Assembly: GCA_964020085.1 (NCBI GenBank)
Contig: OZ026597.1
Location: forward strand, 12,919,644-12,983,643
Reading direction: 5' to 3'
DNA from: Micromussa lordhowensis
Taxonomy: Eukaryota > Cnidaria > Anthozoa > Scleractinia > Lobophylliidae
Length of the DNA stretch: 64,000 nucleotides
The notes under the pieces are model-generated. The model made no database searches. It had not been told where the DNA came from and saw only the letters and a program-made list of their open reading frames with translations. Of this stretch, positions 1-12,600 are shown piece by piece (the stretch's first letter is position 1; every line of letters begins with the position of its first letter). The position numbers were made by a program, and so were the translations under genes.

Positions 1-3000
1 AGTGGAAGTCGTAAGTATTTCATATTTTCTTTATCTTCCATTATGCGCTTCTTAAAGATAGATTAATACCGTTTTCTCTTCTTCGGTAAAAGCAAAACTG
101 ACCGGTAAGCAGATTGTCACCTCGAGCTCAATTAAGCTTTCACTTATGTCTAGAGATTTTTTTAAATATAAGCTCAAGCTTACTTTTAAAACTGTTTTGT
201 AAAAGTACGTATAGATGTTCTCAAATACATGGCAATTTTAAAATTGTCTTACTACCTTTACCTTTGCCTTTGTTCTCAAAGAAAACCTATTTTTTTGTTC
301 ACGACTTTTTCAGATCATGCTGAATTTCACTCCCTTCAAGGGGTCGACGTTAAAATTGGAGAAAAATTCAAACCGCCGAAGAAGGTATAATGGATGATAT
401 TGACTTTTTGACGCCTAACGTTTCTCTCGTGTAGATATATCACTTCAATTCAATAGTCGACAAATCTGTTGAACAACACTTGAATAGAATTGTAGCCTTA
501 TATAATTTGTTGGTGTGACAATGTTTTTAGTACAGTGCTTTTTAGCATGTATGTAGATGACAGATGTAGAGGATAGCAAGCTTAGAAATTGTGTGTACTG
601 CGATTTATCAGAATATGCAAGCAGCTGTCAACTGGTTCCTTGCATGAACTAATTAATTAATTAATTAATTAATTAGTTAATCAAGACTTGACTTTGAGCG
701 CGATACTCAAACTTTGAAAGGTCTTTGAAGAGTCTCTATGCCGAGACAAAATGCTGCATCAGACTAGTGTGCAAACGCAGATGTATCTCTGGCTGTTACT
801 TTGTTCCTCCGAAAATAACATCTGCAAACCCAAGCGAGAGATTGATTTCAGTGACGTCAGCTCTTATCAACCAATCACATTTCACCTTGTAATATCCGCC
901 GAAGTAACAGTCAAAAATTGTGTGTGGAGCTCACGCAAATGCATAGATGAAAAATGGTGGAAGATGCATTCAAGAAGTTTTGTGAAGTTTTCGGGTTTGA
1001 TAGCCTCAGTAAGCAACAGACTTGCACGTAAACAGCGACACTTGAATCATGTGGTGCCAGAGTGAACAAAGAAGGTATTAACCAGAACGCTGAGCTCGAT
1101 CAAGCTGATACAAGAAATTTTATTTGCAACAGTTTTAACTAAACAACAGCGCCAGACGTCACAATAAAACGCAACTATGCAACATGTTCACGGAGTATTT
1201 CAAACTTTGTTCCTCCAGAGCTAATCTTAAAAAACCATACTGTATCTTGCAATCGACACGAACCTACACAAAGTACAAGGCTGGGGGTGGGGGACTCCCA
1301 GATCAAAAGGATAGCGGTATTTGTCATACCTTGTAGGGGGATTAAAAGTTGTTTTGGTACCTCTTAGGTGTTCAGCCTCAAACGGTCCACAGTGGGAACT
1401 TTTGCACTACCTTTTGTATGTATGTATGACAGAAAATAATGCATTGCTTTAGCATTGGCACCTCTTATAGGTAAAAAACAATTTCAAGCCAAGCCTACAA
1501 TGCAGGATCTTGTACCTCTTAGGAGTTCTTTTCAAAATTTCTGACGAGCACCCCCATCCTTTTCATATGGAAGTCCCTCTTTCCTGGAGTACAAGCCCGT
1601 GGTAATCCACCGTAAGCCCCGACGACCGGCAAAAATCGCCAGCTAGTCATCCTTGGTGCGCTGGCTACTCAGATCCAAATAAAAAAGTAAATAAGTACTT
1701 TGTTTTGCATCCAACGGCAACTTTTCCATTTGCGACGCCTGCTTTCCCTTAGGTAAATACATTCGGAAATAAATAAAGTTTTCCTTAAAGAGCCAAGTGT
1801 CTAAAAAATGTTTTTGACTGAATAAACTTGAAAGTTTCGTTGAGAATTTCGCCACGCTTGAATCTGCTTGCAGACATCGATCAAACGTTCAGGAAACGAA
1901 ACAGGCTCAGTTTGCGAGGCAGCGGTTACCGACAAAAAGCACTCCATATAAGATAACATACTCTGTATTCCAACACGTGCAAAATGGCGGAAAAGCGGCA
2001 GCGTGGGCTTGCTGAGATGTGGCAGGTGGCAGCGCCAAAAAGCGCCTATATAAATTCCTCTGCCAGCTACTTCATTTTATTCTCCTTCTACTAATAAATT
2101 TAGGGAGAACCCTGGTAGGTTTGAAGATTTTACAAGTTACCGTTCTGTGCCTTTTTATGAACATTTTAAAAGTTTTCGTGCGCTAAGAACTGTGGGTAAA
2201 TGTACCAGTTGCCATCTTTTTTCCTACGGAGGATTATTGCCAGTTTCTGGTTCCCAATAGGCTCCATTACCAGTTCCCGGTGGCAGTGTCGCATGTGTAC
2301 TCGCGTGTCATATTCTGTCCAGGAAATTTGCTGGTCAACAGCAAAACAAAAGTTTTGACGTCACTGAAATCAACCTCACGCTCAGGTTTAAAGACATTAT
2401 TTTCAGCGGAACCAAGTAATACTGTAGCTGGGAATACATCTGCTTTGCAGGTTAGCATGTGAAGAAATATAAAAAGATATATTTAATTTATGACGATGCT
2501 TTTAAAAACTACAGTACTTATGGGTAAAAGTATTCAATGATAAAGTCTTTGCCATCATTAAAAGTCACTGTAGTTTTCATTTGTCTGTGTTTTAACATGA
2601 TCTCTTCTAGGGATTAAAGCGATATTGGGCCACGCCCATATCGGTCTCCTTTAGGGGTTTAATTCATGATTTCCGATGAGCATTCCCACCCCTTTCATAT
2701 GCAAGTCCCCCCTTTCTTGTCAAAATGAAAAGCAAAAATTTAAAAAATTACATACTGAATCTTGAGATGATTTGCACTCATCCAGCACTTCTCACATTTG
2801 CATGGACAAGTAATTGAAGGCTTATTTCCAATTCTGAAGGCTGCTTTAAAATGACTTAATTGATACACATTATTCAGGAAATATATGTACATCTCCCACA
2901 CTAATCTGGATGACTGTAAGCTAAACTGCAAGCTAAGCCTTCATACAAACAAGCCAACTGGTTTCACTAGAATTTGAAGCACTAGTAGGTTGATTCATGA

Positions 3001-3517
3001 TTTCTGGCTCACTTGCTCATGAATTATTACTGATTATTATATGACTTGGGTTTGTAGCTGATCTAATGCATGCTCTGATTGGCTAATACTAGGGCATTAT
3101 TCTCCCATAATGCCCACGGGCCGATTACGGGCCTGCAAAAACCAAGCAAAAAGCCATATAATAAACAACTTATTAACCTCGAACGTTTGGTCTTTACGGG
3201 AAAATCTCAAACCTCGGCCTTGCCGTATTGACGTCGCTATCGCTCGGTCAATACGGCAAGGTCTCGGTCCGAGATTTTCCCATAAAGACCTCACTCTTGG
3301 TTAATAAGTAGTTAATAATTATGCTAATGTGTTGCTACAAACTCATTCTTACTATGCTATAAGTCAATCAGAACACTGGCGTTTGTAAATTACTTTACTA
3401 GATTCTCACGAGACTATAAGTCAATTGGAACAATATCTGTTGTACAGCTAGTCTTCATTTGCATTACAAAATGAATACTCGTGCTACAATTTATTTAACA
3501 ATTATTCCATGAGCGCA

Positions 3518-3553
<36 letters not shown>

Positions 3554-3573
3554 ATAGCGCCGAGTTGGCTATA

Positions 3574-3610
<37 letters not shown>

Positions 3611-6600
3611 TTTTATTAAAAACGCCTCACAAAAATAGAAAACTAGGCTACAATAAAAACAAAAAGGCCCAAAAAATCATGCATACGCTTGCCATCTTTG
3701 TAGATCATGGCTCATATACATTGTACCATGATGGCTAAGCCAATGAAAACTCTCGAATTGCATTATCCAATCATCCAGTTTGTAATAAATTGTTATATTC
3801 CAGACTTTCACTCAACAAAACAAACACTGTGATTGGTTGATTCTTGGTCACATGCCCCTGATCAAATTTAAATGTATCCCGACCAGGATACAATTATGCA
3901 GTTGTTGCCTGTGCGTTGTCTTTGTTTGTTTGTTTTTGATATATGATTGTTTAAGGGAAAGGCTAAATATATAACAAAGCACTTAATGTATGGTCTCTCG
4001 GGAAACTAGTTAGTTTTATTTTTCATCCCGGGAAACATCAGGAAAACAAAACTAACTGTTACCCTCGGGACCATACATTAAGTGTATATTATTTCATATT
4101 CAAAGATCCAATAGTCTTAATTGTCAGAAAAGTATATTTGTATATTATTTCATATTCAAAGATCCAATAGTCTTAATTAAAGTAATTAAAAATAAAACTT
4201 TAATCTTTATACACCGAAAAGACAAAGTAAACTCTAGTTAAATCATTATCTTTGCTACAATTTTCAGGTGACATTACCAGTGGGATGGCAGCAAAAAGAT
4301 CCCTCATTTGCGCTGAGCTTAACAGTAAGTAGAAAAACTAATAAAACCTTTTGGACTTTTTTGAGTGGGTTGATCATGTCTCTATGTAATGCATTGGAGC
4401 CTGGCTAACAACTTTAATGTCATCTTCATTATTTGAAATGGAGACCATTGTATAAAAATAAAATGCTGACCTATATCTAATACTTTGAGAGTATTTTATA
4501 GGGATTGGTGTTTGGGGGGTTAATGAAGAATCTTCTTCTCCGGTACATGTGCTGTAGCTTGTGGCTACATGTTCATTTGGTCTCTGAATGAGGGAACACA
4601 TTAATCATTATTATTGTTAAAAACTCAAATCTGTTTGACCTTAACCTGGTTATCCTGATCTTGCTATAATCCTTGGTTTTATACATCTCAAGTTGGTATA
4701 ATGCTTTTGTTGTTACTTTATTAGTATGACTTCAGACTTGAAAGAGACGTCATTGCTAAAGCAGATGCACTTAGGGCTTCAAAACAGGAGCTATCAGAAG
4801 CTTCCTCAGCAGAACCTCAAGTGACAAGCTCTTCCACAGAAACCCTTCCCAATCAAAATTCAGTATTTTCAAATGTTGGAATGGAAATTCTTCAACCTGT
4901 GGTCGCAGCTGGAACAAGGCATAAGAAAAAGGACAGCTTTGGGGGAAAGGGGAAAAATGCATTTGACCTTGCAGACTTTGAAGGTGACACATCAACACCA
5001 TTTGAGCTTGTGGAATTACAGACAATAAATGATTTGGATGAACTCAAAAATGTCCTTCAACCCAATGCAGTACCAGCTGTAAATAAAGAAACTTCAACTA
5101 GTTCATATGATTATAAAGCATGTGGTCTACCAACTGGAAGAACTGCAAGCAGTGTTCCACTTTCAGGAAATTCATTAATTGATATTTCTAGTTCTGTGAA
5201 TGTGTTGGAAAAACCATCTTCTCCCATAGAAAGTAGAACCTCAACAAATGCCAGTACAGAGGGTTCATTGTTAGTGGACATCGGAGAAATGAGGACTAGC
5301 TCAGTAACTTCTCCTACAACTATTTCAGCAAAGAATGATTCTGTTACAAGTAATTCTTTATCGAATACAAGGTTTCTTCCTGGCGACAGGCCTCTCTCCA
5401 GGGGAGGGTTATTGCCTCCAATTGGACAGAGTTTTCCTTCATCAGCGTCTCAACAGCCACAAGGACACAAATCCTCACAAATCGCTACACACACTAGCGA
5501 GAGTAGACATTCTTACCCAGGTGGAATTTACAGTTTTCCTGAAACTCCTCCTCTGCAAGGACAAGAGCAAACCACAAGAGAACAGGAAATTAAACCAAAC
5601 CATGGACATTATATTGCCTCTGTTGCTAGTTCAAGAGAACCACAGTGGACTGTACCAAGGTCTCCTGAATTTCAGGTATTAAGTAATTAACAAAATATGT
5701 AAAAGTATGTACATCATTGTGGCTGGCTAATAATGTGGAATTGTGTTGCAATTTAACTAAGTTAGACATTTGAACTATTAACTGAAGCGTAATATGGTCA
5801 TTTTATTTTCACGTTCAGAATACAGGGGGTCACTATTCTGCTCCTTTGCCTCCAATTGGTATTTTGCCAGAGGAGCGGCATGCTAACCTATCAGCAGATG
5901 TAGATCGTGCATATAGATCCTCTCTGCCAGATCCGTGGCCTGTTTTAGATGCATCTGAACAGTCATTTGTTCGCAACATTGCAAGCATGGGCTTCCCTAC
6001 TCCTCGTGTAAGTAGAGCTGTACAGAGACTTGGGATGAAGGACAGTGAGGTAAGAAATAGCCATCAGTCGAGGGTTTAATTGTTCAAGAATGAAAAGATT
6101 GATCAAGCCCATTCAGGATTCATATCAATTTTGAATTTAGTGTGTCATTTTATAGTAAGGTTTTTGGTTTTGTGTGTTTTGACTCGTGTCAAAAGTAGTG
6201 ATGCATCTAGGCAATAATGGCATCTATTAGGGGAGAGGTGGCGAGGTGCTGGTATGACATCAAATCTGAATAGAGAGGTTAGTTTTCAAATTCATGGAAA
6301 TGTGTGCACATTCATTGGGGCCAAGAAGTATTTTTCTGTGAGGAGGGATGGGTGTGCTGTTTTTACTTAGCATTGGTGTTGAGGATGTGCAAGTAAAAAT
6401 GGGAATACCAGGGGGCACATCATAGAAGGTGGAAATGATAGGATCCTCTCCACAAGTGAGGAAGTAAGCTCCAAATGATTCATGATTGCTTTGATGAATC
6501 ACCCTAGCAAATGTCCCGCAAATGTTTGCATTTTATGATATTGGAAACAAAGGGGACAAAATGAGATTACAATCTCTTTTCTGGCCCTCCCCGCATGGTT

Positions 6601-9600
6601 TCTGAAGCAGCATTTGGTCCTCGAGATGAACTAGGAAAACTTTATTGGGTTTCAATTACATTATTCAATTACATGAATATTCTATCCTAAAGAAAAATAG
6701 AAACGAAAGAAAAAGTATAACGCCCAAAGGGACAAGCACGAACGAGACCGAAGGTCCCATGCGAGGTGCCGCCCAAACCAACCAAATGTTTAACCAAATG
6801 ATTTGGTTAAAAAAGCTAAAAATTACACAAATAATATATCAGAATATGTGCTATGAACGTATGCATGCGCACGATCTTACAAGTGACCAGGTGCACGGGC
6901 GTTTCACATCAAATGTTGTTCGAAAAAGAGTCGTCAGAGTTTGTTTTGAAACGTTTTAAAAACATCAATACTGGAAAGGCTACTTTTAGGCACAGACTTA
7001 CAAATAAAATTCCATAACTTAACAATCCTATTAAAATATGAAGCTTGAAATGCAGAAGATTCATGCTGCAAGTGTACTTTGTGGTCAGTTCCTTGCAGAA
7101 AAGTAGGAGAAGAAATACTCATAGTCGATCACTTCTTGGTACCAAAACCAGGATAAACTCCCATAATATGGTGCTCTTCTCATCTTCCTTTAAAAAAAAA
7201 AACCCACCTGATCTCAGGTTACTTGACCCGACACACACATTAGCTCCTTTGTAGCTTACCTTAAATTTCCTGGACTGGTTTTCATTAGTCACCCCTTAAT
7301 CTCCGATCCAATCTACTTCGGAGGGTATTAACTAAATTGGTTTGTACTGGGCTGCGATGGTGTTGACTTGCATGCAAACAATGAAACTTTGTGAACTGAA
7401 AAATTCATGTGCAGCGTTTTAATTACACTGTACACAAACGGAACAAGAAAACCGTCAAAAAATTCAAGTGAAACCCAGACGTTTTATGTAAACCCTTCTT
7501 GAGTGGATTATGCAATGTCAAAACTTTTCTTCGGAAAACATTCGTTGCGACGCCAATATTTCGCATATCAACCGAAAATCAGCATTTAAATGTCGACTTC
7601 AGTTGACAAAGCACTCTTTTGGTACTCCTCTACTAAAAAGCCCTTGCATACAAAATCCTACCGGTTACGCGGGCTAACGTACATGTAGTTTCAATACGTT
7701 AGTTCTTCAAGCCATGCCGTGCATTGTCAGACGATGGGCATACATGTACCATCTTTTCTCTCAGTTCGTAGAACAAGAAGCGAGAGCAAAATATAGCAAT
7801 GTCATTTTTGAGGGAAAAGAGGGAATAATTCTAGAGCATTGCGGGGGAAAAGCACAAAAGGCATGCTGCCTTGTTGTAAAGGGAAGTAACATTTTGTTTC
7901 ACTGTGTGAAGTAGAAGATCTTTTACGCAAAATTTACAGAATTGCTAGTGACACAATTAAACAGTTGTTACAATGCGTACGCCACGCGGATCTCTTTTTT
8001 TTGTTGTGTTGGTTACTTTATGTGTTTGTACCATGGAGTTGCCACTTAAAGCAAAAGATCAAGCACAACAAGAAAGCATCGCTTGTCTTACTGGACGAAT
8101 GGTTTGACAAGCTGTACCTTAGTAGGACACCTAATACTTATGACTGTTGTAAACATACTTGTACCCACCAACCTTCGTTTTGTTACATTGACAGCGAGCG
8201 CTTTAACAATTTGACCCAAGCATCACAAATTCCATGACGGAGAACTTTGCTTGGAGCTCGACAAAGTTTTACTAGTCATGAAGTTATGTTGCGTGCAATG
8301 TATCATGCTGAGACTGGAGCAAGCGACACGGCCTGGAAACCACGGCGTTGAGAAAGTGAAGCAAACTCGTTTACTTGTAAACGCGACGGCATGACGCACA
8401 AGACACAACTACGCCCAACCAAACACAACTGGTACACCACTCGAAAGCGTTGCATAACTAGTTTTTATACTTTCGATAACGTTGGATGATATTCCGACAG
8501 CTGTTTCGGAAATTGCGAAATGACAAGGTTTGTTATTTAGAAAGAGGACATGTGTAGCCCTTCAACAGCTCTTTTTCATCAAACCCAGAGATAACACAAA
8601 CACTTGAAGGTTATCGCTAAAATACTAATTCACTATAAAAAGAACTGCAAAATGAAATACACCTGTATTAGTATTAAGTTTATTGAGTATGTTATACTGC
8701 TTTATGTAAATTCAGTCCCATGGTATAGTTTGCAGAACAATCTGGAGTGTCTGTGGTCTTGCAGCTTGCAATTTATAGCTATTAGGTAAATCAGAAGCAT
8801 ACAACTATTATGCCTGTGTTTCAATGAATTAGTATACTAATATTGGACTTTCGTGGTCAAAAAATATGCAAAATAAGGAGAATTATCGCCATCGATGTCA
8901 GAGTTTCATTGGTGAAAAATTGACACGTGACTGGTGTCCTGTCGACACCGGGCTACTGTTACCAGTTGTCCTCGCCTTGTCCTCGACTAGCGAACCTGTA
9001 CACAGGCTCTATCAAACACTCGAAGAGTGAAAGGATATCATTCTTGGCTTTTTCCTTTTATGTTTTCCAGGTAAGGAAGTACAACTCTAGGTGTTCTGGG
9101 CAGATTGGGGTGCATATAGGAGTGAGCGAAACCCATTTTTATATCGTTTACGGACGTAAAGCGGAAGTTAAAGTTCTTGTATTGAACTTACTTTCACTTT
9201 CCACCTGGAGTTGGATTTTTATTAGAACCTAATCTTCACTTTGTCTTTTACGGAATCCCACTCGTACTTTAAGCTTTTCAAATAATTTGTGGTCAAAATT
9301 CGTGGTTTCGTATCTTTGTTGTTAACAAAACGTTAAAATTTGTCTACTTTGATCCGAAGGTTTCATCGCTAATATAAGCGTCATAATAGAATACTGCGGC
9401 CCTTCTAGAAGCAAATTGTTAGGTTGTATTCGACTGCTTTTCCAGGATCGGGTTGTTGAAAGCCCGATTAAGCTAACCCAGGGTTAGCGAGAATTTTGAT
9501 TTCAGTTTTGCAACTTTTCGGAGAGGTTTTCTGTTTATATTGTTTGGCCTTCTCTTTTTAATTTGAATAATCTCACACTAACCAAAAAATAGGAAGTAAA

Positions 9601-12600
9601 AAACATTTTTATACGAGAAAAATCAATACTTCGGTTAACTTTTAATCGTGGGTTAGCGTTAGCCGGCTTTCGAACAACCCGGCCCAGCTTACAAGTTAGT
9701 TTTTTGCAAACATTTTGATGTATCATATTCCTAGAAAGGATTTTAACTTTCTGCACTTATTTTTTCACTTGGAACATGTTTTTGTAACCTTGAACAGTTA
9801 TTGACAAGTAAAATAAGATCTCGACCAACCTCGATCGTGGGGCGTGTGGTATACGGGTAACCCATACAATTATTGAGAGCTAACCACCTTCAGGTCAGTG
9901 ATATTTAGGCTAACCGAAGCGCTGTTTAGGCTATAAACTCGAGTGATGATACGCCCTTGATCGTGAACTCTGTTGCGTTTCAGCTGGAATCCGTAGTGCG
10001 ATGGGCCTTGTTCAGCTTTTTGTCGGAATAATTCCAAAAAATTTGTTGTGGGTTGCGTTTACTCTGATTGTTGGGATTGTTATTTACAAAATAACTTTCC
10101 TTTTTACCAAAGGAACCAAAGGAACCAAGAGACACTGAGTATATTTTGAACTTGTTTTTGAATATTTTATCTTTGTGTTATGTAAGCTTATTTATATTCT
10201 TCTGCCTAGTCAGAAAGTAAAGCTTCACCAAGTTTGCTACACGTTAAGCTGAGACGGTCTTTGATGTTATGCATACCATTTTAGTCAGTCCTGAAAGTAT
10301 CAAAAACATAAAATGATATACACCTACTTTTTACATGCTTGTTAAAATTATAGTGTGGGAAAAGCCCAAACAGACTGAAAAATAGAATTATATTTTTGCA
10401 TACTGCAGATGTAGTTTTCTAGATATCTACATAGAGTATGATGGCAACTTTAAACATCCTTTTTTTCCCAAAAGAATTGGGGGAACTTATTGAAAGTCTT
10501 CGTTTGAGATTATCATCACTGTTTTTTACATTAATTTTGCTGTTTTGTAATCTGTTTGTGTTGCATTTGAATTGAATTTTGTATAGAATTAAAGCCATGA
10601 TAACATTTTGCTCTTCATAAATTATCAAATAATTTATACTGATTTTTTTTTCCAAGATATGAAACAATGTCTACCCTGATAGGCATTTTAGTGGATGTCT
10701 CTGGTTCCATGAGAAATAGTGTTGGTGGCAGGGTGGAGGAGGAAGGTGGAAAATGGGCAAAGTCAATCTTCAAAGTGGTGGACGAATTGATCAGGCATGA
10801 TGTCTCATCTTCAAACCAAACCTTTGCTTTGGCTTTTGGTAGTCCTTCTGATCCTTACATCTTTGATTTGTTAAGCACTGTTAGGAAAGCAAATGAGGAA
10901 GTAAGTAAGGAACAAGCTCAGATTGAAGATATAAGATCAAGAGCAAGCAAGGAAGATGTGTTAGATGAAGCACTGTCTATTCTTGAAATAAATGGAGCGC
11001 CAAGAGTTCGCCATTGGGGAAAGATGGATGTCTTGCTCAAAGTTGTCGATGATACTACTGCTGCTGCAATGCTGCACTATTTACAAAAAAACAGTTATTT
11101 TATGGAAAAATTTGTTCTTGAGTGTCTTCCTAGAAAGTGCCGTGGGTTATCATTAGACAGCTTTAGTAATGTTGCTGTGGAAGGTGTATATAGTGTAGCA
11201 AGGCATTTTCCAGTTGTTGGTTCCACTTTGCAGTCATGGGGCACAGAAGAGTCTGTCAAAGTAGCAGTTGAGAAGGGTAAACGACTCATGGTTGAAACCA
11301 GACGGATGAAAGCTGCAGAATTCCAACTGGAGGAAGTCAGCAAAGTTGCAATTATGAGTGTTCAGGATGCATCAAAAATATTGCATGCCAGTGTTGGTGA
11401 TCAAGAACTAACTAATGAACGGGTTGATGAGTTGCTGGAAATAATTGAGCCCCTCATTTATGGAGGAACTCCACTCATTAAAGCTATGTGTCATTCAGTG
11501 GATCTGTTTTCCCATCCAGAATTTGCCAATCATCAGAAACTCCTATTCATTCTCTCAGATGGTCAGCCAGCTGATGGAAAAGACCCACCCCTTCAAAGTT
11601 TGTCAAATCTGGGGGTCACCATAGTGAGTTGTTTCATAACAAACCAACTGCTATCTGATCCTCATCATTTGTACAGCATTCTAGATGAATGTTGGGAAAA
11701 GCCAGCAAAGACCATGTTCAGAATGAGCTCCATCATCACAACTCAGAAGATACCACACACTCTGTTTGTGAAGAGAGGATGGAAGATAGATATTGACAAC
11801 AATGAAACCAGACTCTTTTTTCAAGTGAACCATCCAGACCTTATTAAAGATGTTTGTGACATGGCCAAGAAGGGTGTCCTGGGCCAAGATGCCCTTTCAA
11901 ATATCCTGTCTACAGTTGATCTGGATCTCTACATCAACAAGTCAAATGATGGGTTTGGGGCAAAGGAGCAAGATGAAAAAACTTGTTATGCAAATGCATC
12001 TGCTGCTGTTTTACACCTTGCCATGAAGCGCATCATAGGACGAGATGGTGGTTATCCGGATTTCTATGAATTGAGACATGAATTGATTGCTAAATATGGA
12101 GAGAAAGGAGCCCAGACCAAAAAAGTTCTTGAAGAAGTCTGTCCAAAGTATCGTCTGAAGTGCAAAGAGGTAGATGCTATTGGTGCTATGAAGGCCGTGT
12201 CTGCAAGACAACCAGTTGTTGCCAGATTTTATCTGAGTGGAGCCCAGTGGGATCAGTTCTCTCAGTTCTATGAGCAGAAACCCAAAGGAATCCTTACAAG
12301 ATCCTACCTTGATTCAAAGCATCACTCAACAAGTAACCCTGGTGGCCATGCAGTAGTTCTCACAAGTTATGATGCTGAGAGCTTGCGTTTCATGAATTCA
12401 TGGGGGGATGACTGGGCAGACAATGGGTTCTTCAGGGTGCAGAATGCAAATGTCCTACCAGGCCTAAAATTCTTTGACGTGTTCTGGACTTTGGACAGCT
12501 TGAGTCAGGAAGAAAAGAGAGCCTATGACCAGCATGGTTCTAAAATTGCTGCCAAACTGATGAGATCCCTGCAAGGAATGCAGTCAGCCAAATACAAGTG

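Noticed and set aside
3097..3304. Overlapping frames of similar peptide sequence on both strands.
   Set aside because: They are produced by the palindrome at 3170-3306.
4374..4601. Minus-strand frame of 75 codons in a UBAP1 intron.
   Set aside because: No motif, no splice context, and it lies antisense within an intron of a well-supported gene.
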